DNA from: DATMQA01 sp035566895
Lineage (GTDB): Bacteria > Verrucomicrobiota > Verrucomicrobiia > Limisphaerales > UBA8199
NCBI GenBank assembly: GCA_035566895.1
Contig: DATMQA010000142.1
Span: forward strand, 1 to 55,263
Direction: 5' to 3'
DNA length: 55,263 bases
Below the pieces are notes generated by a model. The model was not told where the DNA came from, did no database searches, and was given only the letters and a program-made list of their open reading frames with translations. Of the stretch, positions 41,571-49,756 are shown piece by piece. Numbering within the stretch: position 1 is the first letter of the stretch; each line of letters opens with the position of its first letter. The translations under genes were made by a program, and so were the position numbers.

Positions 41571-44500
41571 TCAACGGATGAGTTTTTGGAATTCCGAGGA
41601 CTGGCGCAGCGCCGCGAAGCGCTCGTCTTTCCTGGCCGCCGCCAGCAGGTCCGGCTTGGTCGGGTCGGTTTCAAGGCGCTTGGCGTTCAACGCTAAAGCG
41701 CGAGTCAAAGCGGGAAGCACCTGGTTGGTCTTGCCGATGTTGGCTCTGAAACCCGCCAGGTCGTACCACGCCTCGGGACTGTCCGGTAAGACCTGGACGA
41801 GCTTCTCCAGCGCGGCTTCGGTTTTGGGCAGGTTTCCCATCTGCCGATAGGTGTCGGCGACCTGGGCAACCGTGCGGGCGCTGACCTGTGGAGCGTTGAG
41901 CACCCCCTCGAGCAACTGGTTGGCGCGGTCGGTTTGTTGGACCTGAACAAGGATCCTGGCCAGTTCAGTTGCGGCCTGAAAATTGGTGGGATGATTGCGG
42001 ACTTCTTCTTCCAGCATTTGGAGGCTGTTGCGGGTTTGCATCATGCTGCTCTGGCTCTTGAAGCCCTGCAGATCGCTCAACAGGCGCATCACCTGGCCGT
42101 TGTAGGGGTCCAGTTTCAAGCAGGTCTGGGCCAGCAGCAACGCGTCGTCGATGCGATTGACTTGCAGCAGCAGATTGGCGTAGCGGAAGACCGCCTCGGG
42201 ACTGAATGGACAGTAGGCAAAGGCCTGCTTAAACGTAAAATCCGCTTCCTTCAGCAGCCGTTGGAACTCGGCGTCTGTTTTGGGACGGAACTGGGGCGGG
42301 CACCCCGGGTTGAGCCGCCACGCATACACCCCGCCGATGGAGCTGCGCAGCTTCGAAAAGGACTTTTGCCCGTCGTCATCGTGGATGAATTTGCGGTCAC
42401 CGGTGAAGCCGTTGAAATCATACCGGAGATAGGTCTTCTCAATCCAGTTGCACACGTCCTTCAGAGGCGTGTCATAGTCGATGAAATCGCCGGTCAGCCG
42501 TTTGGAGAATTGTTTCCAGAATTGATGGTCCCGTTGCAGGACGTCTTCCGAGAGGCTGGGCAACGGCTGGCGGTTAATCTTCATGATGACGCCAAAGGGC
42601 GTCAGGTGCGGATACATCCAATCCAGCGGAAAGCTTTCCTCGACGAAAAATTCGTTCTTGGGATTCTGATCGAACATGACCTTGGTGAGCAGCCCGTTAA
42701 TCGACATCACCGCCGTTTGGCCGGAGACCGTCAGGCGATTGTCCACGATCTTGATGTCTTCGCCGGGTTTGATTTGCCTGGGTTCGTTGGGGAACTGCAT
42801 GTCGTGCTGCAGCCGCTTCTGGGCGTCGCCATAGTACTCGCTGAAGCACCGCTGCGAGTCGTCGGGCGTGGCGATATACATCTCGCGGTCGGGATAAACG
42901 CCACCGAGGCTCTTGGCGATTTCTTTCGGGTAAGCCGCTTCGAGCAAGAGACGGTTGAGACGAATCCGCGTGTGGCTCTGTGGATTCTCTTTGATAAAAT
43001 CCTGCAGGTATTCGGAGATTTGCACTTGCTTGAACCGGTCCGCGTCATAGAGCGGGCCGATTTTGGACAACTCGGCGATCTCCTGTCCGAGCTGCTGCTG
43101 TTTGTGTTGCAGGCTTTCGGAACTATTCCCCAGCGTGATCTGCTCGTCCGTGGCGCTTTTCTCCTGCTGTTTGTCCTTGAGACGTTTCTTGATTTCCAGT
43201 TCCCGCTCCAGCAGCACGTTGAGATCGCGGGCGAGATCCTGGCGCAGCAGTTTCTCGTTGCTGCCGGCGTTCAGCAGTTGCCGGGTGTCCGGGCTGAGAT
43301 TGTCGAAAAGATATTTCGAGAGCGGATCTGGTTGGGGCGTGGCCCGCAGGCGGCCTGCCAGCGCGGGCAAATCGTTAAAATCCTTTTCCGTGAACCACGA
43401 AGTGTAAGTGCGGCGGCGCTTTTCGATTTTATCGCCAAGTCCTTCGAAGATAGTGTCGAGTGGGGAAAGGACACGCGCCAGGAGGTTGGTCTGATAATTC
43501 AGTTCCTTCTCCTTGGCGGAACGGACGAAATCCTGGAAAAAAGGAGGGTCATACTGCTTGTTGCGATTGTAATGGGCCCGGATGTAATTGAGGTAGGTGC
43601 CGTCGGCCAGCGCATTTTGGGTGATAATATAGACATCGCGACGGTCGAACTTCTGGTCCTCAAGCGGCTGGCAGTTATGCGGGGTGAAGCTCTCGCAAAA
43701 GATCATGTAGGTAGGGCAGAAGCGGCCCGGGTCCGTGCCGCCGTAAAGGATCGCGTCTTTCGTCATCTCCGGATACAGCGGCTTTCCATCAGTGCCGTTG
43801 AAAGGCGGCGTGAACATGTCATGGCCGAACCAATAACCGAAGTAGTGATTGCGTTGGTCGCTGGCGAACCAATGGGCCAGCCCGGAGTAAAGCGGCATCG
43901 CCAGGAACAGGCCCAGGGTGATGAACAGCGGGCCGCGATTCCGGTACAGCAACAGGGCACAGACGAACAGGAGCGGGACCGCGACCAGCACCAGGTTGCC
44001 GAAAATCGGCAGCCCGAACTGGTTCCGGGCAAACGCTTGGGCGATCCAGTGCGTGAATTGTGACAGGCCGAAGGACACACTGGGCCAGCCGGCACGGCCG
44101 AAGTACTGTTTGCCGGTCGCATCCCAAAGACAAAAAAGCGCCACCGCCAGCGCGACCGAACCGCCCAGCAGGCCCCAGCGCCGGAAGCGCTGATAATTGG
44201 TCGCCATAAACGCCGCCGTCAGTGCCAGGCCGTAACCGATCAGGCAGGCCACGATCGTATGCGAATTGCAGAAGAAAACCTTGACCAGATCAATCGAAGC
44301 CCGGTCCGGGGTCGGATTGAACAGAATGACCAGGAACACGCCGAGGAAGAAATAAATCGCCGCCAGGCCGATCAGCCAGGCGCGTTCGCGCTTTTGCATC
44401 CGCAGGAAGAAGGCGAAGGGGACGAGTGCGAGCAGCATGTAGGCCCAGGTGTACTCATCGGCGACGCCTTGAGCTAACATCCAAAGCTGGCCAAGGAAAC

Positions 44501-45863
44501 GGCCGGGCTCGGTCAGCACATTGGTGGGGTTTGGCTGTTCGTACTGGCCGCGGCTCAAGGCGTGAAACCAGCCCTCAACAGTGCGTGGATAGCCCCATTG
44601 CATCGGCGGATTGGTCATGCCCGCCACGGCTTCGTAGAAATAGAACGAGAAGCCCACGATCCAAAGAGCGCCCAGAACTGCCACGTGCAACCATTCCTTT
44701 GAGAATCGCCACGTTTTCCAGGCCAGATAGCCAAAGCCGGCACCAGAGCCGAGCGCCACCAGAGCATAGAATGTTGCTGTGCCGGAGTCGTCCTTCTTGA
44801 GCAGCATCATTTCCAGGGCGGCGAAAAAGGCCAGCAGCGTCAGGTTGCGCCCGGTTTCAACGCCTTTCGTCTTCGTTACCAGCGCCAGCCAAATGCTGGC
44901 CGCCAGTGAGAACACACCCACCCCATGAAAGATGACCTGCAATGAATCCTTGGCCAGGTTGCTGAAGATGTACTGGTCGGTTACCTGGTGGTAAAGAACG
45001 GCCAGGGCGTAAATGACGAAATTGCCAAAGAAAACGTCCCGGCCCAGGCGCGGGCTACCGGCCGCGATGGCCACCTCAATGCCGATGGCCGCAACGATCA
45101 GGCTCTGGTGGGTAGTAAAACAGATACCGAAGACAAAGAGCGCCCAATAGAGGAAGCGGTATTGGTGCGGCGCATACAACCAGCGCATGATACACAGCAG
45201 CACGATCAGGAACCACGGCACGCTCGAGACGGCGATGCGGTTGACCGCAACCGATTCCTTCCACATGAACCCGTCCAGCCCCATCAACAGACCCGCCACA
45301 AAGCCCGAAACCATGCAGATGGCGCTTTCCCATTTGCCGGTCATGTTTTTGAGCTCCTCGATGCTCTCCATTAGCAGGCTGCTGCCGCGTGAGACCATCA
45401 GGCTGAGAAGGCCGCAGGCCAGCGCGCCGAGGAAGGCCTCGGCCAGCGCGACGCGCCAGGCCATGTTGCCCCAGGGAATCAGCTCGGTCCAAAGCCAGCT
45501 ATAAATCGTCCAGACCGGATAGCCGGGCGGATGCGGAATCCCCGCATAGAGCGAGCCCGTTACCAACTCACCGGAGTCCTCCAGCGTTAACTCGGGGGCC
45601 AGCGTCACGTAATAAACCACGAAGACCACGACAAAACTCAGCAGCAAGGTAAGCCAATCGATTTTTCGGAAGAGCGGCGCCACCTGGACAGGGGCGGTGG
45701 ACTGCGCAGCCGGCGCGGTCGGTTGGGCCACCCCTGGCTTTACAGCCGGTTGCCCCTTTGGCCCGGTTGGTGTCGGGATCTTTTGGCTCGCCTGGGCGCC
45801 CTGTGCGGGCTGTGGTGACTGTGTCGCACGGGTGTCGCGCCCGGAGTTCTTTTGTTTCGCCAT
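41571..45863 (-). CDS. DUF2723 multi-pass membrane protein with C-terminal TPRs
   Basis: Inner-membrane protein of 1430 residues from the ATG at 45863. A Pro/Gln/Ala-rich cytoplasmic head (about 1-65) precedes roughly a dozen helices. The DUF2723 core has APELTLEDSGELVTGSLYAG and PHPPGYPVWTIY near residue 95-125, the acidic motif after the first helix being typical of GT-C glycosyltransferases such as protein O-mannosyltransferases. A long soluble region (about 700-1200, including coiled-coil-like KDKQQEKSATDEQITLGNSS) follows, then TPR repeats near residues 1230-1430. It probably transfers a lipid-linked sugar to proteins or glycans outside, but the acceptor is unknown. It is divergently transcribed from the TMTC-like gene, with heptamer arrays between. 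Confidence 0.85.
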   Translation of the reverse strand: MAKQKNSGRDTRATQSPQPAQGAQASQKIPTPTGPKGQPAVKPGVAQPTAPAAQSTAPVQVAPLFRKIDWLTLLLSFVVVFVVYYVTLAPELTLEDSGELVTGSLYAGIPHPPGYPVWTIYSWLWTELIPWGNMAWRVALAEAFLGALACGLLSLMVSRGSSLLMESIEELKNMTGKWESAICMVSGFVAGLLMGLDGFMWKESVAVNRIAVSSVPWFLIVLLCIMRWLYAPHQYRFLYWALFVFGICFTTHQSLIVAAIGIEVAIAAGSPRLGRDVFFGNFVIYALAVLYHQVTDQYIFSNLAKDSLQVIFHGVGVFSLAASIWLALVTKTKGVETGRNLTLLAFFAALEMMLLKKDDSGTATFYALVALGSGAGFGYLAWKTWRFSKEWLHVAVLGALWIVGFSFYFYEAVAGMTNPPMQWGYPRTVEGWFHALSRGQYEQPNPTNVLTEPGRFLGQLWMLAQGVADEYTWAYMLLALVPFAFFLRMQKRERAWLIGLAAIYFFLGVFLVILFNPTPDRASIDLVKVFFCNSHTIVACLIGYGLALTAAFMATNYQRFRRWGLLGGSVALAVALFCLWDATGKQYFGRAGWPSVSFGLSQFTHWIAQAFARNQFGLPIFGNLVLVAVPLLFVCALLLYRNRGPLFITLGLFLAMPLYSGLAHWFASDQRNHYFGYWFGHDMFTPPFNGTDGKPLYPEMTKDAILYGGTDPGRFCPTYMIFCESFTPHNCQPLEDQKFDRRDVYIITQNALADGTYLNYIRAHYNRNKQYDPPFFQDFVRSAKEKELNYQTNLLARVLSPLDTIFEGLGDKIEKRRRTYTSWFTEKDFNDLPALAGRLRATPQPDPLSKYLFDNLSPDTRQLLNAGSNEKLLRQDLARDLNVLLERELEIKKRLKDKQQEKSATDEQITLGNSSESLQHKQQQLGQEIAELSKIGPLYDADRFKQVQISEYLQDFIKENPQSHTRIRLNRLLLEAAYPKEIAKSLGGVYPDREMYIATPDDSQRCFSEYYGDAQKRLQHDMQFPNEPRQIKPGEDIKIVDNRLTVSGQTAVMSINGLLTKVMFDQNPKNEFFVEESFPLDWMYPHLTPFGVIMKINRQPLPSLSEDVLQRDHQFWKQFSKRLTGDFIDYDTPLKDVCNWIEKTYLRYDFNGFTGDRKFIHDDDGQKSFSKLRSSIGGVYAWRLNPGCPPQFRPKTDAEFQRLLKEADFTFKQAFAYCPFSPEAVFRYANLLLQVNRIDDALLLAQTCLKLDPYNGQVMRLLSDLQGFKSQSSMMQTRNSLQMLEEEVRNHPTNFQAATELARILVQVQQTDRANQLLEGVLNAPQVSARTVAQVADTYRQMGNLPKTEAALEKLVQVLPDSPEAWYDLAGFRANIGKTNQVLPALTRALALNAKRLETDPTKPDLLAAARKDERFAALRQSSEFQKLIR

Positions 45864-45981
45864 AAGCAATTATACTAAACAGACACCATAACCAGCCGGA
45901 ATTGTGTAAGCCAGATGAAATTTTGTTGAGATTGCCCCGCCCGCCGCACCACCGCTGTGTGGAGGCGGGCTTCCAGTAAGC

Positions 45982-46124
45982 CATGTAACTGTTTTAACTC
46001 AATTAACCCTTTTAACCCTTTTAACCCTTTTTGACGATGTAACCATGCAACCATGTAACCCTTGTAACCATGCAACCGTTGTAACTCTTTTAACTCAATT
46101 AACCCAATTAACCCAATTAACCCC
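45982..46124. repeat. TTAACCC-type heptamer array 1
   Basis: About 20 units in seven-base phase, built from TTAACCC, CCATGTA, TGTAACC, CTTTTAA and CAATTAA variants, all in one orientation on the + strand. The array fills the divergent gap between the DUF2723 and TMTC-like genes, so it sits in or near both promoters. Arrays 2 and 3 (48341 and 49607) use the same words in the same orientation. Confidence 0.85.
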
Positions 46125-46204
46125 GGCCCCCTTTGGTCCGTCCCGCCCTTGCCCGGCCCAACACCGCTCGCTAAACTCGACCCGGCAACAAAACCGCGAG
46201 TGTC

Positions 46205-48310
46205 ATGGCCCATTCCCGCAAGCGACGCGACCATCGGCAAACCAAACCCCGAACTCTGACTCCACAGCCATCGGCACCCTTGCCCTCGAGCGCGCCCGAG
46301 CGGTCCACCATCGCTATCGTGTGCGTTTTGGCCTTGTTGGTGACCGTAACCGTCGCGGCCTATTGGCCCGTGCTGCGTCATGAGTTTTTCGTCGAGTGGG
46401 ACGACCCGGACTACGTCACGGCGAATCCGCACGTGCAGCAGGGCCTCACGGCGCAAAGCATCGCTTGGGCCTTTCGCGCAACTGACTTCGCCAACTGGTT
46501 CCCGCTTACCTGGCTTTCGCACATGCTCGACTGCCAATTCTTCAGTCTCAATCCGCTGGGGCACCACCTGACCAGCCTCATCCTGCACGTCTTCAATTCC
46601 CTTTTGTTGTACCTCTGGTTACGCCGGATGGCCGGCGCGGTTTGGCCCGGTTGTGCAGTGGCGGGGCTCTTTGCGCTCCACCCGCTCCACGTGGAGTCAG
46701 TGGCCTGGGTGGCCGAGCGCAAGGATGTGCTCAGCACGTTTTTCGGGATGCTCGCGTTGTTGGCCTATGCCAAATATGTGACCAGTGGCGGGCGCCGAGT
46801 GACGAGGGAAAGAACGAGTGACGAAGGTCAGGTGTCGAGGGGAAACGTCGCACTCTGCACCTCGCACGCCCCGCTCCAGGTTTCTCGCCCCGCCCTTTGG
46901 TATTTTCTGGCGTTGGTTTTTTTCGCTCTGGGCCTGATGGCCAAGCCGATGCTGGTGAGCCTGCCGGTTGTCCTCCTGTTGCTGGATTATTGGCCACTCC
47001 GACGCCTCCCGGCTTTCCACGGTTCAGCCGTGACAGTTGCTCACTCACCCACTCAGCCGGCAACCCCTTCTCCCAAAATCCCATTGAGCCTCGGCCCGCT
47101 CATTCGTGAGAAAGTCCCCTTCTTCACGCTCGCGGCGGCCTCAAGTATCGTGACGTTCATGGTCCAAAGCAAAGGCGGGGCCGTGGCGGCGATAGCTACG
47201 GTGCCGTTGCCGGCCCGGCTGGGCAACGTCCCGGTCGCGTACACCGGCTACCTGGCGAAGACCTTCTTCCCCGTTGGCCTCTCCCCGCTCTATCCGTTTG
47301 ACTTTCACCTCCCGGCCTGGCGAGTGGCCGGTTCAGTCGTCCTGCTGTCGCTCGTGACCGTGACTGCCGTTCGCTGGCGCCGGCCCTTGCCTTACCTGTT
47401 CACCGGTTGGTTCTGGTACCTCTTCACGCTGCTGCCGGTTATTGGGCTCGTGCAGGTGGGCGGCCAGGCGATGGCCGACCGCTACACCTACGTGCCGCTG
47501 ATTGGGATTTTCATCATCGTGGTGTGGGGGACTGCCGGCCTGGCGCGCCGCCTTGGCGTAGCCTCAAGGCGCGGTCACGGTTTGCTCGCCCTATCAACCG
47601 GAGCGGCAGTATTGGCCATCTGCCTTGCCGCGGCCACCCGGCTTTACCTTGGCAGTTGGCAGAACAGCTTCACGCTCTTCTCTCGCGCGCTAAAGGTCAA
47701 CGAGGCGAACGACACCGCCCACTTTAATCTTGGCCTCTGGCTGGCCACCAGGGATGGCAAACTGCGCGAGGCGGCCGAGCACTTCCGGCGCGCGGCAAGC
47801 CTCAATCCCCATCACGCGCCCTCCCGGTACAGTTTGGGCCTGTGTCTGGCGCAGTTGGGCGACCCGGCGCAGGCGGCTCGGCTCTATCGCGAAGCCCTCG
47901 CCGTGGCTCCTGGTTATGGCCCGGCCCATCACAATCTGGCCATTCTGCTCGAGCAGAACGGCCAGCGCGAGGAAGCGCTTGAACACTACGAAGCCGCGCT
48001 CCAGGCGAACCCGGAAGACTTAAAGGTCCGCCAGAACCTGTCCAATGCGCACAACAATTTTGGCGCGGCCCTCCAACAACAGGGGAAACTCGGGGAAGCC
48101 GAGGCCCAGTTCCAGGCGGCCACACGCGTGAACCCAACCAACACGCTCGCGCACGCTAACCTGGCCATCGTCCTGTACCAGGAGGCCCGCTACCCCGAAG
48201 CCTGGCAGGCGGTGAATGCCTGCCGGCAGCACGGAGGCTCAGTGTCCGAATCACTGCTCACCAATCTCATGCAGCGTATGCCGTCCCCGGACCGATTGGG
48301 CTCCAAATGA
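46205..48310 (+). CDS. TMTC-like membrane glycosyltransferase with TPRs
   Basis: Inner-membrane protein of 701 residues resembling TMTC-type O-mannosyltransferases. A basic Pro-rich head (about 1-35) leads into about ten helices. Family landmarks are FFVEWDDPDYVTANPHVQQG (the Asp-Asp motif after helix 1), HPLHVESVAWVAERKDVLS, MAKPMLVSLPVVLLLLDYWP, FTLLPVIGLVQVGGQAMADR YTYVPLIG, and about four TPRs at residues 510-690 (ALEHYEAALQANPEDLKVRQ, AEAQFQAATRVNPTNTLAHA). Two loop segments look inserted and repeat-derived: about residues 196-230 (DNA 46790-46893) and 274-302. The gene is bracketed by heptamer arrays 1 and 2. The acceptor is unknown. Confidence 0.85.
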   Translation: MAHSRKRRDHRQTKPRTLTPQPSAPLPSSAPERSTIAIVCVLALLVTVTVAAYWPVLRHEFFVEWDDPDYVTANPHVQQGLTAQSIAWAFRATDFANWFPLTWLSHMLDCQFFSLNPLGHHLTSLILHVFNSLLLYLWLRRMAGAVWPGCAVAGLFALHPLHVESVAWVAERKDVLSTFFGMLALLAYAKYVTSGGRRVTRERTSDEGQVSRGNVALCTSHAPLQVSRPALWYFLALVFFALGLMAKPMLVSLPVVLLLLDYWPLRRLPAFHGSAVTVAHSPTQPATPSPKIPLSLGPLIREKVPFFTLAAASSIVTFMVQSKGGAVAAIATVPLPARLGNVPVAYTGYLAKTFFPVGLSPLYPFDFHLPAWRVAGSVVLLSLVTVTAVRWRRPLPYLFTGWFWYLFTLLPVIGLVQVGGQAMADRYTYVPLIGIFIIVVWGTAGLARRLGVASRRGHGLLALSTGAAVLAICLAAATRLYLGSWQNSFTLFSRALKVNEANDTAHFNLGLWLATRDGKLREAAEHFRRAASLNPHHAPSRYSLGLCLAQLGDPAQAARLYREALAVAPGYGPAHHNLAILLEQNGQREEALEHYEAALQANPEDLKVRQNLSNAHNNFGAALQQQGKLGEAEAQFQAATRVNPTNTLAHANLAIVLYQEARYPEAWQAVNACRQHGGSVSESLLTNLMQRMPSPDRLGSK

Positions 48311-48340
48311 AATCCCAAGCGGCCTTGGCACTACTGTGTA

Positions 48341-48483
48341 AACCATGCAACTAATGTAACTTTTTTAACCCAATTAACCCTTTTAACTCATTTAGCCAGT
48401 GTAACCCATGTAACCCATGTAACCATGTAACTATGTAACCCTGTAACTCTTTTTAACCCAATTAACCCAATTAACCCTTTAAC
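48341..48483. repeat. TTAACCC-type heptamer array 2
   Basis: About 20 seven-base units (CCATGTA, ACCCATG, TTAACCC, CAATTAA and CTTTTTA variants) in the same orientation as array 1. It lies between the convergent TMTC-like and AI-2E-family genes, so any 3'-end function would affect both. Confidence 0.85.
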
Positions 48484-48500
48484 CAATCGCCGTCGCACTA

Positions 48501-49583
48501 CTAATCGTTTCCCCATAGCCTCGACGCTTCCAATTTGATATAGTTGAGAACAACCGGAGCGAGGATCATGCCCGGGATGCCCAGCAGTTTTTCCCCCACA
48601 ATCAATCCCAGCAGCGTCAGCCATAGCGGATTGCGAATCCGCCAACCGATGATTTTGCTGTTGAGAAAATACTCCAGCTTGTGAATTACAACCAGGAACA
48701 CCAGCGCCACCAGCGCTGTTTGCGGTGAGACCGTAAAACCAATCCCGACGACGATCGTGTTGCTGATGAGATTGCCGACGACCGGCAGCAGTCCGCAAAG
48801 AAAGGTGACGCTAACCACTACCACCCCATACGGAAGCCGCAGTGCGACGACGAATATCGCCGTCAGAACGGTGTTAATAACCGAAATAATAATCTGCGCG
48901 CCCATCACCGTGACGAAGCTCTCATAGAAGGTGCCGAAACGTTTGGCGATTTCGGCGCAACAGCGGGAATAGAAGTTATCCTCGGCGGCGCCCGGTTGCC
49001 GGCCCAGCTCGAAGCTCGGGTTGAGGAAGATGCTGATGGCGACGACGCAACCAGCCAGTAACAGGATGAATTCGCTGGCGGCGCCCCGGGCGAATTTGAC
49101 GGCGCTGCCCAGGTACTGGGCCTCGCCTTTGAGCGTGTCCGTGGCGAGATCTTTGAGACTGTCGTAATCGGTGAAGGGCAGCTCGATCTGATGTTGCTTG
49201 GCCCAGGCGATGACCAGCGGGATGGCCTTATCGGCGATCTCTGGCAAAGTGCGAACGATTTGGTTGATCAGGTAGCCGAGGCCGTAGGCGAGTGCGGCGA
49301 GCAAAACCAGGAAAATGGCAACCGCGGCCCATTTGCCGCCGCGCTTCAGGAATTGAAACCGGTGGAGCGCCAGGTATGCGAAAAGCGCGGCCAGCAGTGG
49401 CATAGCCAAATGCAGCCATGTCACCAGAATCAACGTTCCCAGGATGAAGAGGTAGGAAAACCGCGTGGGTGTGCTGCGCACCTGTTTGATTGGTTCCGGT
49501 TGTTCCCTCGCTGCCACGGCCAGTTCTATACACCGGAGGCTTGGCCAGCGCCAGCGTTTTAGGCGCGTCAGAATTCTTCGCAA
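48501..49583 (-). CDS. AI-2E/PerM-family membrane protein (copy 3)
   Basis: Third AI-2E/PerM-family member, about 360 residues. It has N-terminal helices YLFILGTLILVTWLHLAMPL and WAAVAIFLVLLAALAYGLGY, a soluble part with LPFTDYDSLKDLATDTLKGE, and C-terminal helices with LPYGVVVVSVTFLCGLLPVV, TALVALVFLVVIHKLEYFLN and SKIIGWRIRNPLWLTLLGLI, the family C-terminal motif. The start is uncertain: TTG at 49583 gives a basic 22-residue extension, while GTG at 49517 or 49478 would shorten it. It is bracketed by heptamer arrays 2 and 3. The substrate is unknown. Confidence 0.82.
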   Translation of the reverse strand: MRRILTRLKRWRWPSLRCIELAVAAREQPEPIKQVRSTPTRFSYLFILGTLILVTWLHLAMPLLAALFAYLALHRFQFLKRGGKWAAVAIFLVLLAALAYGLGYLINQIVRTLPEIADKAIPLVIAWAKQHQIELPFTDYDSLKDLATDTLKGEAQYLGSAVKFARGAASEFILLLAGCVVAISIFLNPSFELGRQPGAAEDNFYSRCCAEIAKRFGTFYESFVTVMGAQIIISVINTVLTAIFVVALRLPYGVVVVSVTFLCGLLPVVGNLISNTIVVGIGFTVSPQTALVALVFLVVIHKLEYFLNSKIIGWRIRNPLWLTLLGLIVGEKLLGIPGMILAPVVLNYIKLEASRLWGND

Positions 49584-49606
49584 GCCATCCGCATTCTCCT
49601 CATAAT

Positions 49607-49666
49607 CATGTAACCCATGTAACCCTGTAACTCTTTTAACCCAATTAACTCATTTAACCCAATTAC
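49607..49666. repeat. TTAACCC-type heptamer array 3
   Basis: About eight seven-base units (CATGTAA, CCCATGT, AACCCTG, TTAACCC, AACTCAT variants) in the same + strand orientation as arrays 1 and 2. It lies in the divergent gap between the third AI-2E-family gene and the MFS gene. Confidence 0.8.
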
Positions 49667-49756
49667 CCCGTGAATGGAGATTGTATTTCACCCCCGCTGG
49701 CCTATTCTGCCGCCGAATGAATCCCCTTCAAAAACGCCTCGCTGGCCTTGAGGTTC

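Noticed and set aside
41934..44063. A 709-codon open frame antisense to the DUF2723 gene
   Set aside because: The DUF2723 frame has clear membrane helices, the family motif and TPRs. Long antisense frames are expected in GC-rich genes with strong third-position bias, and this translation has no recognisable domain.
45982..49666. The repeat arrays as CRISPR
   Set aside because: Units are seven bases with no unique spacers and no cas genes nearby.
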